Origin: CAZTGZ01 sp044339595
GTDB lineage: Bacteria > Bacteroidota > Bacteroidia > NS11-12g > UBA9320
Length of the DNA stretch: 64,000 nt
Direction: 5' to 3'
Assembly: GCA_044339595.1 (NCBI GenBank)
Contig: JBIIVF010000001.1
Span: forward strand, 1-64,000
A program made the translations under genes and the position numbers. The notes under the pieces were generated by a model. It saw only the letters and a program-made list of their open reading frames with translations, was not told the DNA's origin and ran no database searches. Shown here in pieces: positions 1-9,463 of the stretch; the first letter of the stretch is position 1, and the number at the start of each line of letters is the position of its first letter.

Positions 1-189
1 CATTCTGAAGAATTGACCATCTCTATTCCCACTCTAAGAATATCCGCCTATCCTCCCAGCGTGGATCGTAAACAAATGAATGCAGATTTGAGTCGCGAGA
101 CCCTTCCTCCCGAGACCAAAATCGCTACAGTGAACCATGTCATCTTTGCGACTTATTTCATTTTAAAAACTTCACATTACGATCATTTT

Positions 190-2595
190 ATGTCAATAAA
201 AATATACCTGTCGGGGCTTTTCCTGACATTATCCTTTTTTGTACAAGGTCAAACCATTACGGTGCTTGACCGAATCACGCTCAAACCCATTGAAGATGTT
301 TGGGTTACCGGACCAGAGAAGCCGGTGCTTACCACAGATGGGAAAGGGCAAGTTAGCATCGCTGCATTATCCGGCAGTAAAGAGATTTACATACGGCATA
401 TCGGCTATAACCCCATCACCACACAAATATTAGCCTTGGCTCGCGATGGCTACATTGTATATATGCGGCCATCTGCCAACACGCTCGATGAAGTGGTGGT
501 GTCACCCACCCGATTCAAAGAAAAAGTGGCAGATGTTCCACAAAGACTTGAACTCATCAAATCTTCCGATATACAGTTTATGAACCAGGCAACCACAGCT
601 GACCTGCTCATCAATAGTGGCACCGTCTTCGCACAGAAAAGCCAAATGGGAGGTGGCAGCCCTGTTATTCGTGGCTTTGAAGCCAGCCGCGTTTTAATTG
701 TGGTAGACGGAATCAGACTGAATAATGCGATTTATAGAACCGGTCATCTTCAGAATGTGATTTCTGTTGATCAAAATATGCTGGACAAAACGGAAGTCTT
801 TTTCGGACCGGGTTCTGTAACTTATGGCAGCGATGCATTGGGAGGTGTGATGCATTTCTATACCCGTAACCCTTTGCTTTCAAAGTCCGACACCACGCTC
901 ATGAAAATCAATGCTGCTGCTCGTTATGCAACCGCCGCAGGAGAAAAAATGACCCATATTGATCTGAATTTCGGGAACAAAAAATGGGCATCACTCACCG
1001 GATTAACCCTGAATGCCTTTAGTGATTTGAGAACAGGCAGTAAACGAGATAGCCTTTATGGGGATTGGGGGAAAAAGACGTTTTATGTAGATCGAATCGA
1101 AAACCGCGACACCATGATGCCGAATGACAACCCCAATGTGCAATCACCTTCCGGGTATACGCAGTTTGATTTTATGCAGAAAATCCTGTTTCAGCCCAAT
1201 CGGAAGCATAGTCATTTGCTCAACTTTCAATTTTCAACCACAACCAATATCCCCCGTTATGATAGATTAACCATTTTGCGCAACAACCTACCCCGTTTTT
1301 CAGAATGGTATTATGGGCCACAGAAAAGGATGCTTGCGGCCTATACCTACAACTTCAAGATTATGAAACGGTTGGCCGATGAAGGCAGATTTACTGCTGC
1401 CTATCAGCAGGTAGAAGAAAGCCGCCATGACCGTGCTTTTCAAAATCCTACCTTGTTCAGCCGAATAGAAAACGTAAAAGTGTTGACCATTAATCTTGAT
1501 TTTGAAAGGCGCATTGAAAAGCATGAATTCAGTTATGGAATCGATGCAGGTTATAACCGGATAAATTCAAGTGCTTACACCACCAACATCATTGATTTTA
1601 CCACAGGCCCCATCGACACCCGTTACCCCGATGGCGGCAGCGACTGGTTTTACGCGGCCTTATTTGCCACCCACAAATTTGAATTGTCTGACAAATGGGT
1701 GATATCCGATGGACTTCGAATCAGTCATACGCGCTTAAAATCTGTATTTAATGATACTTCGTTTTATCGATTTCCATTCAAAGAAATTGAACAACGACAT
1801 GAAGCCATCAACGGAAATATTGGCGTGGTTTATCATCCCGATAAATGGTGGAAATACAGTTTTGTCATTGCATCCGGTTTTAGAGCGCCCAATGTAGACG
1901 ACCTGAGCAAGATCTTTGAATCTGTGGCAGGTACCGTAATTTTACCCAATCCAAACCTCAAGCCCGAATACACATACAATGCGGATATGAGCATGACTCG
2001 ATTGTTTCACGACAACAGTTTTGTATCCCTCACAGGTTTCTATTCTCATTACACCAGAGCCATCACCCTTCAAAACGGCCAATTCAATGGCGTAGATTCT
2101 ATTTTTTATGAAGGGGCCATGAGCAGGGTGCAAATGACTACCAATGCCGGAAGAGCCTTTATTACAGGAATCAGTGGCAAATTGAGCCTTGAACTAACAG
2201 ACCGATTTCGGCTGATCAACGACATCAGTTACACGTACGGCCGAATTATTACAGACAGCACCCCTTATCCTCTTGATCACATCCCACCGGTTTTCGGAAA
2301 AACGTCTTTGTTGTATCAGCAAAAGAAATTACAGGCGGAGTGTTTTGTCCTATTCAATGGCCGAAAAAAAGTGAAAGACTACAATATGTTGGGTGAAGAT
2401 AACTTTGGGCAAGCAACCCCGTTTGGCACTCCGGCGTGGATGACCCTGAACCTTCGATTTGGATATCAGATCAATAAATCGCTACAACTACAAGCCGGTT
2501 GTGAGAATATTGCTGACCGACATTACCGCTACTTTGCAAGTGGCATCAGTGCGCCCGGAAGGAACTTCTTTGTGACCCTGAGAGGCAGCTTATAA
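190..2595 (+). CDS. TonB-dependent outer-membrane receptor, heme/siderophore-receptor type
   Basis: Outer-membrane active transporter expected to import a ligand using TonB-ExbBD energy. The ATG at 190 is chosen because it begins a clear signal peptide (MSIKIYLSGLF..., ending near VQGQ); the frame is open further upstream, to the window edge, but that part looks non-coding. After the signal comes a short carboxypeptidase-regulatory-like beta domain (about residues 22-100), then the plug (about 110-230) with the GGGSPVIRGFE and VDGIRLNNAIYR motifs, which are typical of heme/hemoglobin-type receptors, then the barrel, which closes with an aromatic-rich C-terminus (GRNFFVTLRGSL). The length of 801 residues is normal. 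The substrate is inferred only from plug motif style. No fur box or heme-handling neighbour is visible. Confidence 0.9.
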   Translation: MSIKIYLSGLFLTLSFFVQGQTITVLDRITLKPIEDVWVTGPEKPVLTTDGKGQVSIAALSGSKEIYIRHIGYNPITTQILALARDGYIVYMRPSANTLDEVVVSPTRFKEKVADVPQRLELIKSSDIQFMNQATTADLLINSGTVFAQKSQMGGGSPVIRGFEASRVLIVVDGIRLNNAIYRTGHLQNVISVDQNMLDKTEVFFGPGSVTYGSDALGGVMHFYTRNPLLSKSDTTLMKINAAARYATAAGEKMTHIDLNFGNKKWASLTGLTLNAFSDLRTGSKRDSLYGDWGKKTFYVDRIENRDTMMPNDNPNVQSPSGYTQFDFMQKILFQPNRKHSHLLNFQFSTTTNIPRYDRLTILRNNLPRFSEWYYGPQKRMLAAYTYNFKIMKRLADEGRFTAAYQQVEESRHDRAFQNPTLFSRIENVKVLTINLDFERRIEKHEFSYGIDAGYNRINSSAYTTNIIDFTTGPIDTRYPDGGSDWFYAALFATHKFELSDKWVISDGLRISHTRLKSVFNDTSFYRFPFKEIEQRHEAINGNIGVVYHPDKWWKYSFVIASGFRAPNVDDLSKIFESVAGTVILPNPNLKPEYTYNADMSMTRLFHDNSFVSLTGFYSHYTRAITLQNGQFNGVDSIFYEGAMSRVQMTTNAGRAFITGISGKLSLELTDRFRLINDISYTYGRIITDSTPYPLDHIPPVFGKTSLLYQQKKLQAECFVLFNGRKKVKDYNMLGEDNFGQATPFGTPAWMTLNLRFGYQINKSLQLQAGCENIADRHYRYFASGISAPGRNFFVTLRGSL

Positions 2596-2747
2596 CCACC
2601 GCCATGGATGGGGAATGGCCATATATATTCGGTAAACCAACCCATGTTGGCAGTGAATTAAATAAAAAACGACTTATTAATTACAACAGTACCAGAAGAT
2701 GGTATGCTCATCTTTGTTGAGTAATAATTCTGTTACAAATAATTTAA

Positions 2748-2978
2748 ATGATTATGGACGCAAGTCAAATTAAAAACAATGACGTTTTCAAGATCACCGG
2801 AAATTGGGATGCTCAATCGAAGACATTAAAAACCAAATTTCCACAACTTACAGATTCAGATCTGAAGCTTGAAACAGGAAAAGACCACGAACTGTTGGGA
2901 AGAGTAGAAACAAGATTGAACAAAAAACGTGAGGAAGTTATCAGTATCCTCCGCAGTAATCAATCGGTTCCTGCATAA
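2748..2978 (+). CDS. CsbD-like stress-response protein
   Basis: Small hydrophilic protein of 76 residues (74 if the second ATG at 2754 is used). The pattern ITGNWDAQSKTLKTKFPQLTDSDL followed by GKDHELLGRVETRLNKKREEV (read here as two blocks) fits the CsbD family: a G-x-W region, then LTDxDL, then G...L.G. CsbD-like proteins are stress-induced and of unknown biochemical role. The gene stands alone, about 150 bp after the TonB receptor, and is followed by a good terminator, so it is probably monocistronic. Confidence 0.8.
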   Translation: MIMDASQIKNNDVFKITGNWDAQSKTLKTKFPQLTDSDLKLETGKDHELLGRVETRLNKKREEVISILRSNQSVPA

Positions 2979-3046
2979 TTTCAAGAAAATCAGGATTCAA
3001 TCTATTTATATACGAGAACTGCATCCTGATTGAACTGCTTAATCTA

Positions 3047-3078
3047 AGGGGTAGAATTTACATCTACCTCTTTTTTTG
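3047..3078 (+). terminator. Rho-independent terminator after the CsbD-like gene
   Basis: A 9-bp stem (AGGGGTAGA at 3047-3055 with TCTACCTCT at 3063-3071, one G-U pair) and a 7-nt loop are followed directly by a run of T. A second weaker inverted repeat (ATCAGGAT / ATCCTGAT, about 2990-3030) lies just upstream. Confidence 0.8.
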
Positions 3079-3160
3079 TAAGAATGTAAATACGGAGTGC
3101 CGTCCGTCGGCCCCTTTCAAATTTTGTTCATCTTATAAAAGGCAGATAATCCCTTTTAGC

Positions 3161-3187
3161 CGCAAAACTCTCTCCGCAACCGCAGGT
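3161..3187 (-). pseudogene. Remnant of an IscA/HesB-type gene 3' end
   Basis: On the minus strand this stretch encodes TCGCGESFA, the terminal cysteine motif of A-type Fe-S carrier proteins. It matches 24 of 27 bases of the 3' end of the intact iscA at 7322-7348. The frame then continues past the usual stop (A-K-R...), and no recognisable IscA sequence lies upstream, because the palindrome at 3197 begins 10 bp away. The synonymous differences (TGC versus TGT codons) suggest an old duplicate or a remnant of a second A-type gene rather than a fresh copy. Nothing indicates expression. Confidence 0.5.
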
Positions 3188-3196
3188 TAGTGCCCC

Positions 3197-3234
3197 CCCC
3201 AACCCTTCAAGGGTACACCCTTGAAGGGTTGGGG
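3197..3234. repeat. Palindromic repeat, copy 1
   Basis: Perfect inverted repeat with 18-bp arms and a 2-bp centre (arm CCCCAACCCTTCAAGGGT). Each arm also contains its own smaller near-palindrome CCCTTCAAGGG. A run of eight C (3193-3200) overlaps its left edge. The same core recurs at 7189-7220, so the two copies bracket the surface-protein gene at 3405-7175. Confidence 0.85.
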
Positions 3235-3404
3235 CGCAAATTGAAGCTGTTTAAACGGCTCCTTCCGGTGAAAGATCAAGCTTGCAACCATTCTAATTCT
3301 TTGAGTCTATGTCATTAGTAAGGATGTGATGTCCGCATAAAACTGCCTTAAGACAGCAACCTGCGTTTCATTTCTGAATATAATTAACTTCATTAGAACA
3401 ATGT

Positions 3405-6400
3405 ATGTGCAGCAATTTGATTGCGTCCTTTAAAAATAAAGTCGTTTTATCCGCCATTTGGATGCTATTCGTATTGTCTAGCTTTAATTCCCAAGCACAA
3501 AATTTCGAGTGGTTAAAAACCTTGCATTTCAATTCAGGCATTTACGTAGTAGGTGAAGTTGCCACCAAAGATGGTGGGTCTGTTCAATTATACAGTATCT
3601 CATCCCCCGATTTTCCAAATGACACGGTGCGTTTTGATACGTTTCAGTTTGTTCAAAACAGACATCAAATAAGATATTGCCTGGTTAAGTCGGACAGTTC
3701 CGGAAACATTACGCTTGTCAAAAGTATCTCTCAATTGTTTCTCAAAATGTATAACAGTTCCTCCGGGTATGCAAACCTGATGCATATGGTTACAGATAAC
3801 GAAGAGAACTTATATACCATTGGATATCTGGGAGATACATTGAATATAGTAGGCAAAGACACATTAAATTTGCAAAATGGCCGATTGGTTGTAGCCAAAT
3901 TTGATAAACATCTCGAACCGGTTTACACATCGCAGTTCAGCAATGACTCGTTGTATCATATTTTCCCAAATTATGGTTTCGCATATGGTTACTGGGGGGG
4001 AGGGTTCCGAGATACCCGATTGTTTTTTACAGGCCAAAATCTATACGCCTTTTTCTCTACTAAAGGGAGTTTACGCCTCGCAGGAAAAAATTTCAACTTC
4101 GGCCAAAACCTCACCCAGATTTACTGTGAAATAAATCCTACCGACGGCACAATCAAGTGGTCTGATTATTTCTATTCCGGCAACTTTTATCCGGAATATA
4201 ATTTCAACATTTCCGGAATGACCCGACTGAATAATCGCTTATACTTCAGCGGTAGTTTTGGATTTTCAGACAATAAGGATTCCATTATACTCATCAAAGG
4301 AGATACCTTTCACAAACCAGGTGGATTTGTAATTGCGACCGATACCATGGGTACATATTTATCACGCGTTGGCTTTCATAATGGATATACATTGCACAAC
4401 AGAGATATAGCGCATGATCAAAAGAACTTATATATCTGTGGCGCATTCAGAGATAGTTTACCATGGGGAGATACCATGATTCCTCCCGAATTCCCCAGTG
4501 GAAAGTATCCAAAAGGAAGAAACACCGTAAATATGGAACTCTTTGCGGCTTCCTTGACTCCGGACTTACAACATCGTTGGTTTTTCAGGCCTCATGTGCT
4601 CGATGTGGATACCTTTTGGACTGCCAATAGCGGACAATTGGCGAGAATATTCTCTGCAAACGGATTCCTTTATTTTGGTGGAGGTATTTCCATGAGAACT
4701 GAAATTAATCAAAAAATATACGGAAGCAACCGATTTTATTGGTCCAATGTATTCCTGTTTAAAATGGATAACATAGGCAATATCCTATGGGCATCTGACG
4801 GAAAAGCGGATAACCATGCCTTTATAACTGAAATGGCCGTTATTCCTGACAGGTCTATCTTTGCCTCCGGTTCATTTAAAGGCAAAATCATCTTTGGAAA
4901 ATACCATGACAGTGCGCGAAAATATATCAGTTCATTTCATACCAAAATTACAGATTATTCCATTACCCGAGGTGCTGTTTCTTCAGGACCATACTGTGCC
5001 GGAGATTCTATTCTAGTGCCGTTTTCCATTATCGGAACATTCGATTCAGCCAATCAGTTTATTGCAGAACTCAGCGATGAATTCGGAAATTTTCATGGCA
5101 CGCAAAAAGAACTCGGACGAAAAAGCAGTATTACCCATGACACCATCGTCGGTATTTTGCCTTTATTTCAGGTAAAATCATCGCCGCATTACCGCATCAG
5201 GGTGCGCAGCACCGAACCTGCAGTGCAGAGTTATTACATTCTCGATACCTTGCGGCTATTGATCTACTCCAAAGACAAAGCAGATCCGGGTCCGCCTGAC
5301 ACCATTTGTTACCGTGACACGCTGCAACTCAATACCTTTGGCGGAACCAAATGGACCTGGAGTCCTGCATATCTGATGGATGACTCCACCCTTCGCTCTC
5401 CTCGCATCTGGCCCGAAAAAGATACGGCATATCAGCTCATCATTGCCGATTCTTCCGGCTGTGGTGCGCCCGATACTGCCTTTAAGTCTGTTGTGGTGCG
5501 CCAAAGACCCCGCTTGTATGGCGATACTGTCGTGTATAAATGTCCGGAGACCTATTTGCGCGTTAAACTTTATGTCACCCATTCCGATTCAGGGCATACC
5601 ATCCGCTGGTACCGAAACAACAAACTCTATTTCACCGGCGACAGCCTCTTTTATGTGGAAGATGCCTCGGTAACGCTAACCGCCATTCTGAAAGACCATT
5701 GTTCGCCTGTAACCGATACGTTAGTGGTTCGGGTGCGGTACAATGCCCCTTCCAGATTGACCGAAATCAACGATACTGCCGTTTGTTACGGAACTTCCCT
5801 TCCATTATTTGCCTCTGCCAACAGCGGATTTGGTCATGTCTTTAGCTGGTTTGATGCCGGAAGATCCTTTATAGCAACAGGCAGTCCGGTGATGCGCATC
5901 ACGGCATCTGATTCTTTTATGGTCGTGCTTTCAGACGCTTGTAACCTCAAAGCCGATTCAGCCTGGAGGCACGTGTTCATAAATGGACGCATCCATCCTG
6001 ACTTTTCAGATATTTTGCCTGCTGATTCACTTTTTTGTGCTGATTTTAATTTAACCCTATCACCCAAAAGGGCACATGTTTCAGATTCTATTCGGTGGAC
6101 AGAAATGCCTTCCGGAATAACCCTGGGTTCGGAAAGCAGCTTGTTACGCAATACACCGGGGAAGGTGAAAGTACAGGTAGAAAACCTCTGCGGAAGTACC
6201 ATTGACAGCATCGTTATAGATAGAAAAAATACGCCCGATGCAGACATAGACTCATTGTTTGTGCCTTGTCAGGGAAATGCACTTACCTTGCATGCCGGCA
6301 CTTTCCCGGAAGATGTGCGAATTCGCTGGTCAACTGCTGATACTTCAACCTTGTTAACCCTGAACACAGATGGAAGCTATTGGATTTCGGCTTCCAACGC

Positions 6401-7175
6401 ATGTGGTTCAGATACCGCTTTTTTCAAAGTACAGTTCATTCCCAAACCCAAAGCCAATTTCAATAATTCCGATGTGTGTGAGGGCGCCGTTTTCGAGCTG
6501 GTTCAAACCGGCAGTGGCGGGCAATCCTTTCTCTGGCGTTTGGGAGATGGAACGGTTTCAAATGATAGCAATGCAATCCACACCTATCCCCGCACCGGAC
6601 AGGCACGTACCTATTTGGTTTCATTCAAAGCTTCCGCTTCCAAAGACTGCGCAGACAGTATTACGCTACCTATAAATGTGTTGGTCTCCCCTTCTGCCAA
6701 TTTTACTTACAGTTCCAATGGCCGAACCGTTTATTTTGCGCCGGATGTAACACCATCGGGTGCATCCTACCGCTGGACTTTAGGTGATGGAGACAGCAGC
6801 AATCTGTCTGCACCATCGCACACCTATAAAGCAGATAGTGGCACTTATACCGTTTGCCTTTCGGTTACGAATGCCGAAAACTGCACTCAAATGGTGTGTA
6901 AGTCGGTGTATTTTAATGTGGGGATAGATGAATTGGAGAAGGGAATCAGGGTCTATCCAAATCCTGCTGAAAAGACTTTATACATCGAAAGTATTTCTTC
7001 ATACCCCATATTACAAGTTACCCTTCAGGATTTGCAAGGCAGAATGCTTTATCAGTCCGATTGCCGAAAGAGCAACTGTGAAATCAATGTTTCGGGATGG
7101 AGCAAGGGAATGTATATGTTGTCGGTGCAAACGGAAAGGGGGATTTGGAAAGGGAAAGTGGAAGTTGGGAGGTGA
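3405..7175 (+). CDS. Large secreted T9SS type A surface protein with PKD-type domains
   Basis: Secreted protein of 1256 residues, function unknown. It has an N-terminal signal peptide (hydrophobic core about 14-28, ending SQAQ). A long N-terminal half (about 35-505) of repeated beta-rich segments follows, with phrases such as VAKFDKHLEPV and LYFSGSF that resemble SBBP/beta-propeller surface proteins. The middle holds Ig-like segments rich in S/T/D. Two PKD domains lie at about 1015-1085 and 1095-1165 (FLWRLGDG, YRWTLGDG). The C-terminus (about 1182-1256, starting VYPNPAEKTLYIE) is a type A sorting domain that directs T9SS export and surface attachment. It is monocistronic. A run of seven G (3994-4000) lies in the coding region. 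Confidence 0.85.
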   Translation: MCSNLIASFKNKVVLSAIWMLFVLSSFNSQAQNFEWLKTLHFNSGIYVVGEVATKDGGSVQLYSISSPDFPNDTVRFDTFQFVQNRHQIRYCLVKSDSSGNITLVKSISQLFLKMYNSSSGYANLMHMVTDNEENLYTIGYLGDTLNIVGKDTLNLQNGRLVVAKFDKHLEPVYTSQFSNDSLYHIFPNYGFAYGYWGGGFRDTRLFFTGQNLYAFFSTKGSLRLAGKNFNFGQNLTQIYCEINPTDGTIKWSDYFYSGNFYPEYNFNISGMTRLNNRLYFSGSFGFSDNKDSIILIKGDTFHKPGGFVIATDTMGTYLSRVGFHNGYTLHNRDIAHDQKNLYICGAFRDSLPWGDTMIPPEFPSGKYPKGRNTVNMELFAASLTPDLQHRWFFRPHVLDVDTFWTANSGQLARIFSANGFLYFGGGISMRTEINQKIYGSNRFYWSNVFLFKMDNIGNILWASDGKADNHAFITEMAVIPDRSIFASGSFKGKIIFGKYHDSARKYISSFHTKITDYSITRGAVSSGPYCAGDSILVPFSIIGTFDSANQFIAELSDEFGNFHGTQKELGRKSSITHDTIVGILPLFQVKSSPHYRIRVRSTEPAVQSYYILDTLRLLIYSKDKADPGPPDTICYRDTLQLNTFGGTKWTWSPAYLMDDSTLRSPRIWPEKDTAYQLIIADSSGCGAPDTAFKSVVVRQRPRLYGDTVVYKCPETYLRVKLYVTHSDSGHTIRWYRNNKLYFTGDSLFYVEDASVTLTAILKDHCSPVTDTLVVRVRYNAPSRLTEINDTAVCYGTSLPLFASANSGFGHVFSWFDAGRSFIATGSPVMRITASDSFMVVLSDACNLKADSAWRHVFINGRIHPDFSDILPADSLFCADFNLTLSPKRAHVSDSIRWTEMPSGITLGSESSLLRNTPGKVKVQVENLCGSTIDSIVIDRKNTPDADIDSLFVPCQGNALTLHAGTFPEDVRIRWSTADTSTLLTLNTDGSYWISASNACGSDTAFFKVQFIPKPKANFNNSDVCEGAVFELVQTGSGGQSFLWRLGDGTVSNDSNAIHTYPRTGQARTYLVSFKASASKDCADSITLPINVLVSPSANFTYSSNGRTVYFAPDVTPSGASYRWTLGDGDSSNLSAPSHTYKADSGTYTVCLSVTNAENCTQMVCKSVYFNVGIDELEKGIRVYPNPAEKTLYIESISSYPILQVTLQDLQGRMLYQSDCRKSNCEINVSGWSKGMYMLSVQTERGIWKGKVEVGR

Positions 7176-7188
7176 TGGGTGAACCACC

Positions 7189-7220
7189 CAACCCTTCAAG
7201 GGTGTACCCTTGAAGGGTTG
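7189..7220. repeat. Palindromic repeat, copy 2
   Basis: Perfect inverted repeat with 15-bp arms (CAACCCTTCAAGGGT at 7189-7203 and its complement at 7206-7220). It shares its core with the copy at 3197-3234; only the two central bases differ (gt versus ac). It lies 13 bp after the stop of the T9SS protein and about 95 bp from the 3' end of iscA. It could work as a bidirectional hairpin, but no T-run follows it. Confidence 0.85.
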
Positions 7221-7315
7221 ATTCAGCGTAAGCACTGCAGTCGTCAATAGTTCGTTGCAGACTGCGTTCAAAAAAGATAATCAAAGAAACTGGAGCAATG
7301 CGAATGAATGTTGAT

Positions 7316-7663
7316 TTACACCGCAAAACTCTCCCCACAACCACAGGTACGGGTAGCATTGGGGTTAATAAAATTGAACCCCTTTCCGTTTAATCCATCC
7401 GAAAAATCGAGTTCTGTGCCACATAAATATAAAAAACTCTTCATGTCGCATACAATCTTAATGTCTTCATTTGGAAATACCTGATCTCCGGGTTTGATTT
7501 CATCATCAAAATCGAGTTTATAACTCAACCCTGAACAACCGCCTCCAACAACGGACACTCGGAGAAAATAATCGGGGCCCATTTTTCCATCTTCCTTCAG
7601 TTTGTGAATTTGCTGCACCGCCGAAGCACTCACGGTGATCATATCCTGATGTATGGTTTCCAT
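7316..7663 (-). CDS. iscA: A-type iron-sulfur cluster carrier protein (IscA/HesB family)
   Basis: Cytosolic A-type carrier that accepts Fe-S clusters from the IscU scaffold and passes them to target proteins. The 115-residue sequence has the three conserved cysteines: C43 in GGGCSGLSYKL and C107/C109 in the terminal TCGCGESF motif. It is the last gene of iscS-iscU-iscA, 13 bp after iscU. The assignment to IscA rather than ErpA/SufA rests on this context, because sequence motifs alone do not separate them. A decayed copy of its 3' end lies at 3161-3187. Confidence 0.92.
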   Translation of the reverse strand: METIHQDMITVSASAVQQIHKLKEDGKMGPDYFLRVSVVGGGCSGLSYKLDFDDEIKPGDQVFPNEDIKIVCDMKSFLYLCGTELDFSDGLNGKGFNFINPNATRTCGCGESFAV

Positions 7664-7676
7664 AAGCTCTTGTTGA

Positions 7677-8090
7677 TTAATGATGTTTCTTTTCTTCTAT
7701 CGGTTCAAGACCCTTTTTCACTCTGTAATCGTTGATGGCAGAACGAATGGCATCCTCAGCCAATACAGAACAATGTATTTTAACCGGCGGTAAGGCCAAT
7801 TCCTCTACGATATCCATATTGTCAATTTCCAATGCATTATCTACTGTCTTACCTTTCAGCCATTCTGTAGCAAGGGATGACGAAGCAATGGCCGAACCAC
7901 ATCCAAAGGTTTTAAAACGAGCATCTTCGATAATGCCGGTTACATCGTTTACTTTGATTTGCAAACGCATTACATCTCCACATTCGGGCGCTCCTACCAA
8001 TCCGGTTCCTACATTCGGATCGGATTTATCTAAGGTTCCGATGTTGCGCGGATTGTTATAATGATCGATTACTTTATCTGAATATGCCAT
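7677..8090 (-). CDS. iscU: Iron-sulfur cluster scaffold IscU
   Basis: Scaffold on which IscS-derived sulfur and iron are assembled into Fe-S clusters. Start taken at 8090 (MAYSDKVIDHYNNPRNIG), which matches family N-termini; the open frame extends 15 codons upstream but would overlap the end of iscS. The 137 residues carry all ligands: C37, D39 (PECGD), C64 (FGCGSA) and C107 (IHCSVL). An intact LPPVK motif (100-104), the HscA chaperone recognition site, is present although hscA, hscB and fdx are not in the window. The spacing to iscS is 29 bp. Confidence 0.96.
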   Translation of the reverse strand: MAYSDKVIDHYNNPRNIGTLDKSDPNVGTGLVGAPECGDVMRLQIKVNDVTGIIEDARFKTFGCGSAIASSSLATEWLKGKTVDNALEIDNMDIVEELALPPVKIHCSVLAEDAIRSAINDYRVKKGLEPIEEKKHH

Positions 8091-8119
8091 AATTTGAATT
8101 TTTTGTATTTTTAGATTAA

Positions 8120-9331
8120 TTAATGTGCTGCCCAAGCAATGCTTTTCAAGTCAATGCCTTCTTTGAACATTTCCCAAAGCGGACTCATGTCTCTCAATTT
8201 ATTCACGGCTTCTTTTACGTGATTAATGGCGAAATCAATTTCTTCGTCGGTGGTAAAGCGACCTAATCCAAAACGGATGGATGAATGCGCCAGATCGTCA
8301 TCGAGTCCCAAACTTTTAAGCACGTAACTCGGTTCAAGTGAGGCTGAAGTACAGGCTGAACCTGAAGAAACCGCCAAATCTTTTATGCCCATCATGAGGC
8401 CTTCCCCTTCTACATATTTAAATGAAATATTGGTTACATGAGGCAAACGGTGTTCTGTGTTGCCATTTACATAACTTTCTTCCAAATCTCTGAGTGAATT
8501 TTCAAGACGATCTCTCATCGCTGATAATCGGGCGCCTTCTGATTTCATTTCCAAACGACATATTTCGCAGGCCTTTCCCAAGCCTACAATACCCGGAACA
8601 TTTAATGTGCCCGAACGCATGCCTCTTTCGTGTCCTCCACCATCCATCTGTGCGGTAACCTTCACCCTTGGATTTTTTCTTCTGACATACAAAGCCCCTA
8701 CCCCTTTCGGACCATACATTTTATGAGCTGTAAAGGACATGAGATCGATAAAGTCTGCATCTACATTCACAGGTATTTTACCAACCGCTTGCGTAGCATC
8801 CGTGTGAAACAAAATACCTTTGCTTCGAGCCAATTCTCCAATGGCACGTATAGGTTGTATAACGCCGATTTCGTTGTTGCCATACATCACAGAAATGAGT
8901 ACAGTTTTGTCGGTGATCGCTTCACGTACCTGATCGACGGTAATTAAACCATCCGCTGCAGGAGTGATGATTGTGACGCTTGCACCCATTTTTTCGATGT
9001 GACGACAAGTATCTAAAATCGCTTTGTGCTCAGTTGAAACAGTGATGAAATGATTTCCCTTTTGGGCATACATTTCAAACACCCCTTTGATTGCAAGGTT
9101 GTTGCTTTCGGTTGCACCCGAAGTAAATATAATTTCCTTGTCTGTGCTTCCAATCAAAGCTGCGATTTGTTCGCGGGCATAATCAACGGCCTCTTCTGCC
9201 TCCCATCCAAAGGCGTGGTTTCGACTGGCCGCATTCCCAAATTTTTCTGTAAAATATGGAAGCATCGCCTCAAGTACACGCGGATCCATTGGTGTAGTGG
9301 CATTGTTATCGAGATAAATCGGAAATTTCAT
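8120..9331 (-). CDS. iscS: Cysteine desulfurase IscS
   Basis: PLP enzyme that removes sulfur from cysteine as a persulfide for Fe-S cluster and thio-cofactor synthesis. The ATG at 9331 gives [14 protein letters not shown], the standard start; upstream codons up to 9367 overlap the promoter region. In the 403-residue protein the PLP lysine is K204 ([10 protein letters not shown]), and the catalytic cysteine is C327 in the loop [14 protein letters not shown], the group I (IscS/NFS1) form with the conserved SSGSACTS motif. First gene of the isc operon, divergent from the epimerase gene. Confidence 0.96.
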   Translation of the reverse strand: MKFPIYLDNNATTPMDPRVLEAMLPYFTEKFGNAASRNHAFGWEAEEAVDYAREQIAALIGSTDKEIIFTSGATESNNLAIKGVFEMYAQKGNHFITVSTEHKAILDTCRHIEKMGASVTIITPAADGLITVDQVREAITDKTVLISVMYGNNEIGVIQPIRAIGELARSKGILFHTDATQAVGKIPVNVDADFIDLMSFTAHKMYGPKGVGALYVRRKNPRVKVTAQMDGGGHERGMRSGTLNVPGIVGLGKACEICRLEMKSEGARLSAMRDRLENSLRDLEESYVNGNTEHRLPHVTNISFKYVEGEGLMMGIKDLAVSSGSACTSASLEPSYVLKSLGLDDDLAHSSIRFGLGRFTTDEEIDFAINHVKEAVNKLRDMSPLWEMFKEGIDLKSIAWAAH

Positions 9332-9364
9332 ATCCTTGTGTTTATTTAGATTAAATCTACTTTG

Positions 9365-9372
9365 CAAATATA
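9365..9372 (-). promoter_or_regulatory. Probable -7 element of the iscSUA operon
   Basis: On the minus strand this reads TATATTTG, matching the Bacteroidota TAnnTTTG element, 34 bp before the iscS ATG. I see no convincing TTG -33 box at the expected distance. No IscR-type operator is recognisable. Confidence 0.4.
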
Positions 9373-9437
9373 ACCGTTCATTCGAAAAAATGTTTCGTGT
9401 ATCTGCTCAAAAAAGCAATCTCAAGAATAAATTTGGC

Positions 9438-9445
9438 TACTTTTG
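9438..9445 (+). promoter_or_regulatory. Probable -7 element of the epimerase gene
   Basis: TACTTTTG lies 19 bp before the ATG at 9464. This supports the ATG over the TTG at 9443, which falls inside the element. No clear -33 box is visible. Confidence 0.4.
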
Positions 9446-9463
9446 ACTCAATCAGTCTTTTAC

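Noticed and set aside
1..189. The open frame upstream of the TonB receptor start, continuing to the window edge
   Set aside because: The signal peptide begins exactly at 190 and the upstream residues show no family similarity; it is probably chance openness.
5834..6247. Minus-strand 137-codon frame inside the T9SS-A gene
   Set aside because: Same reason: antisense to a real gene, no motif.
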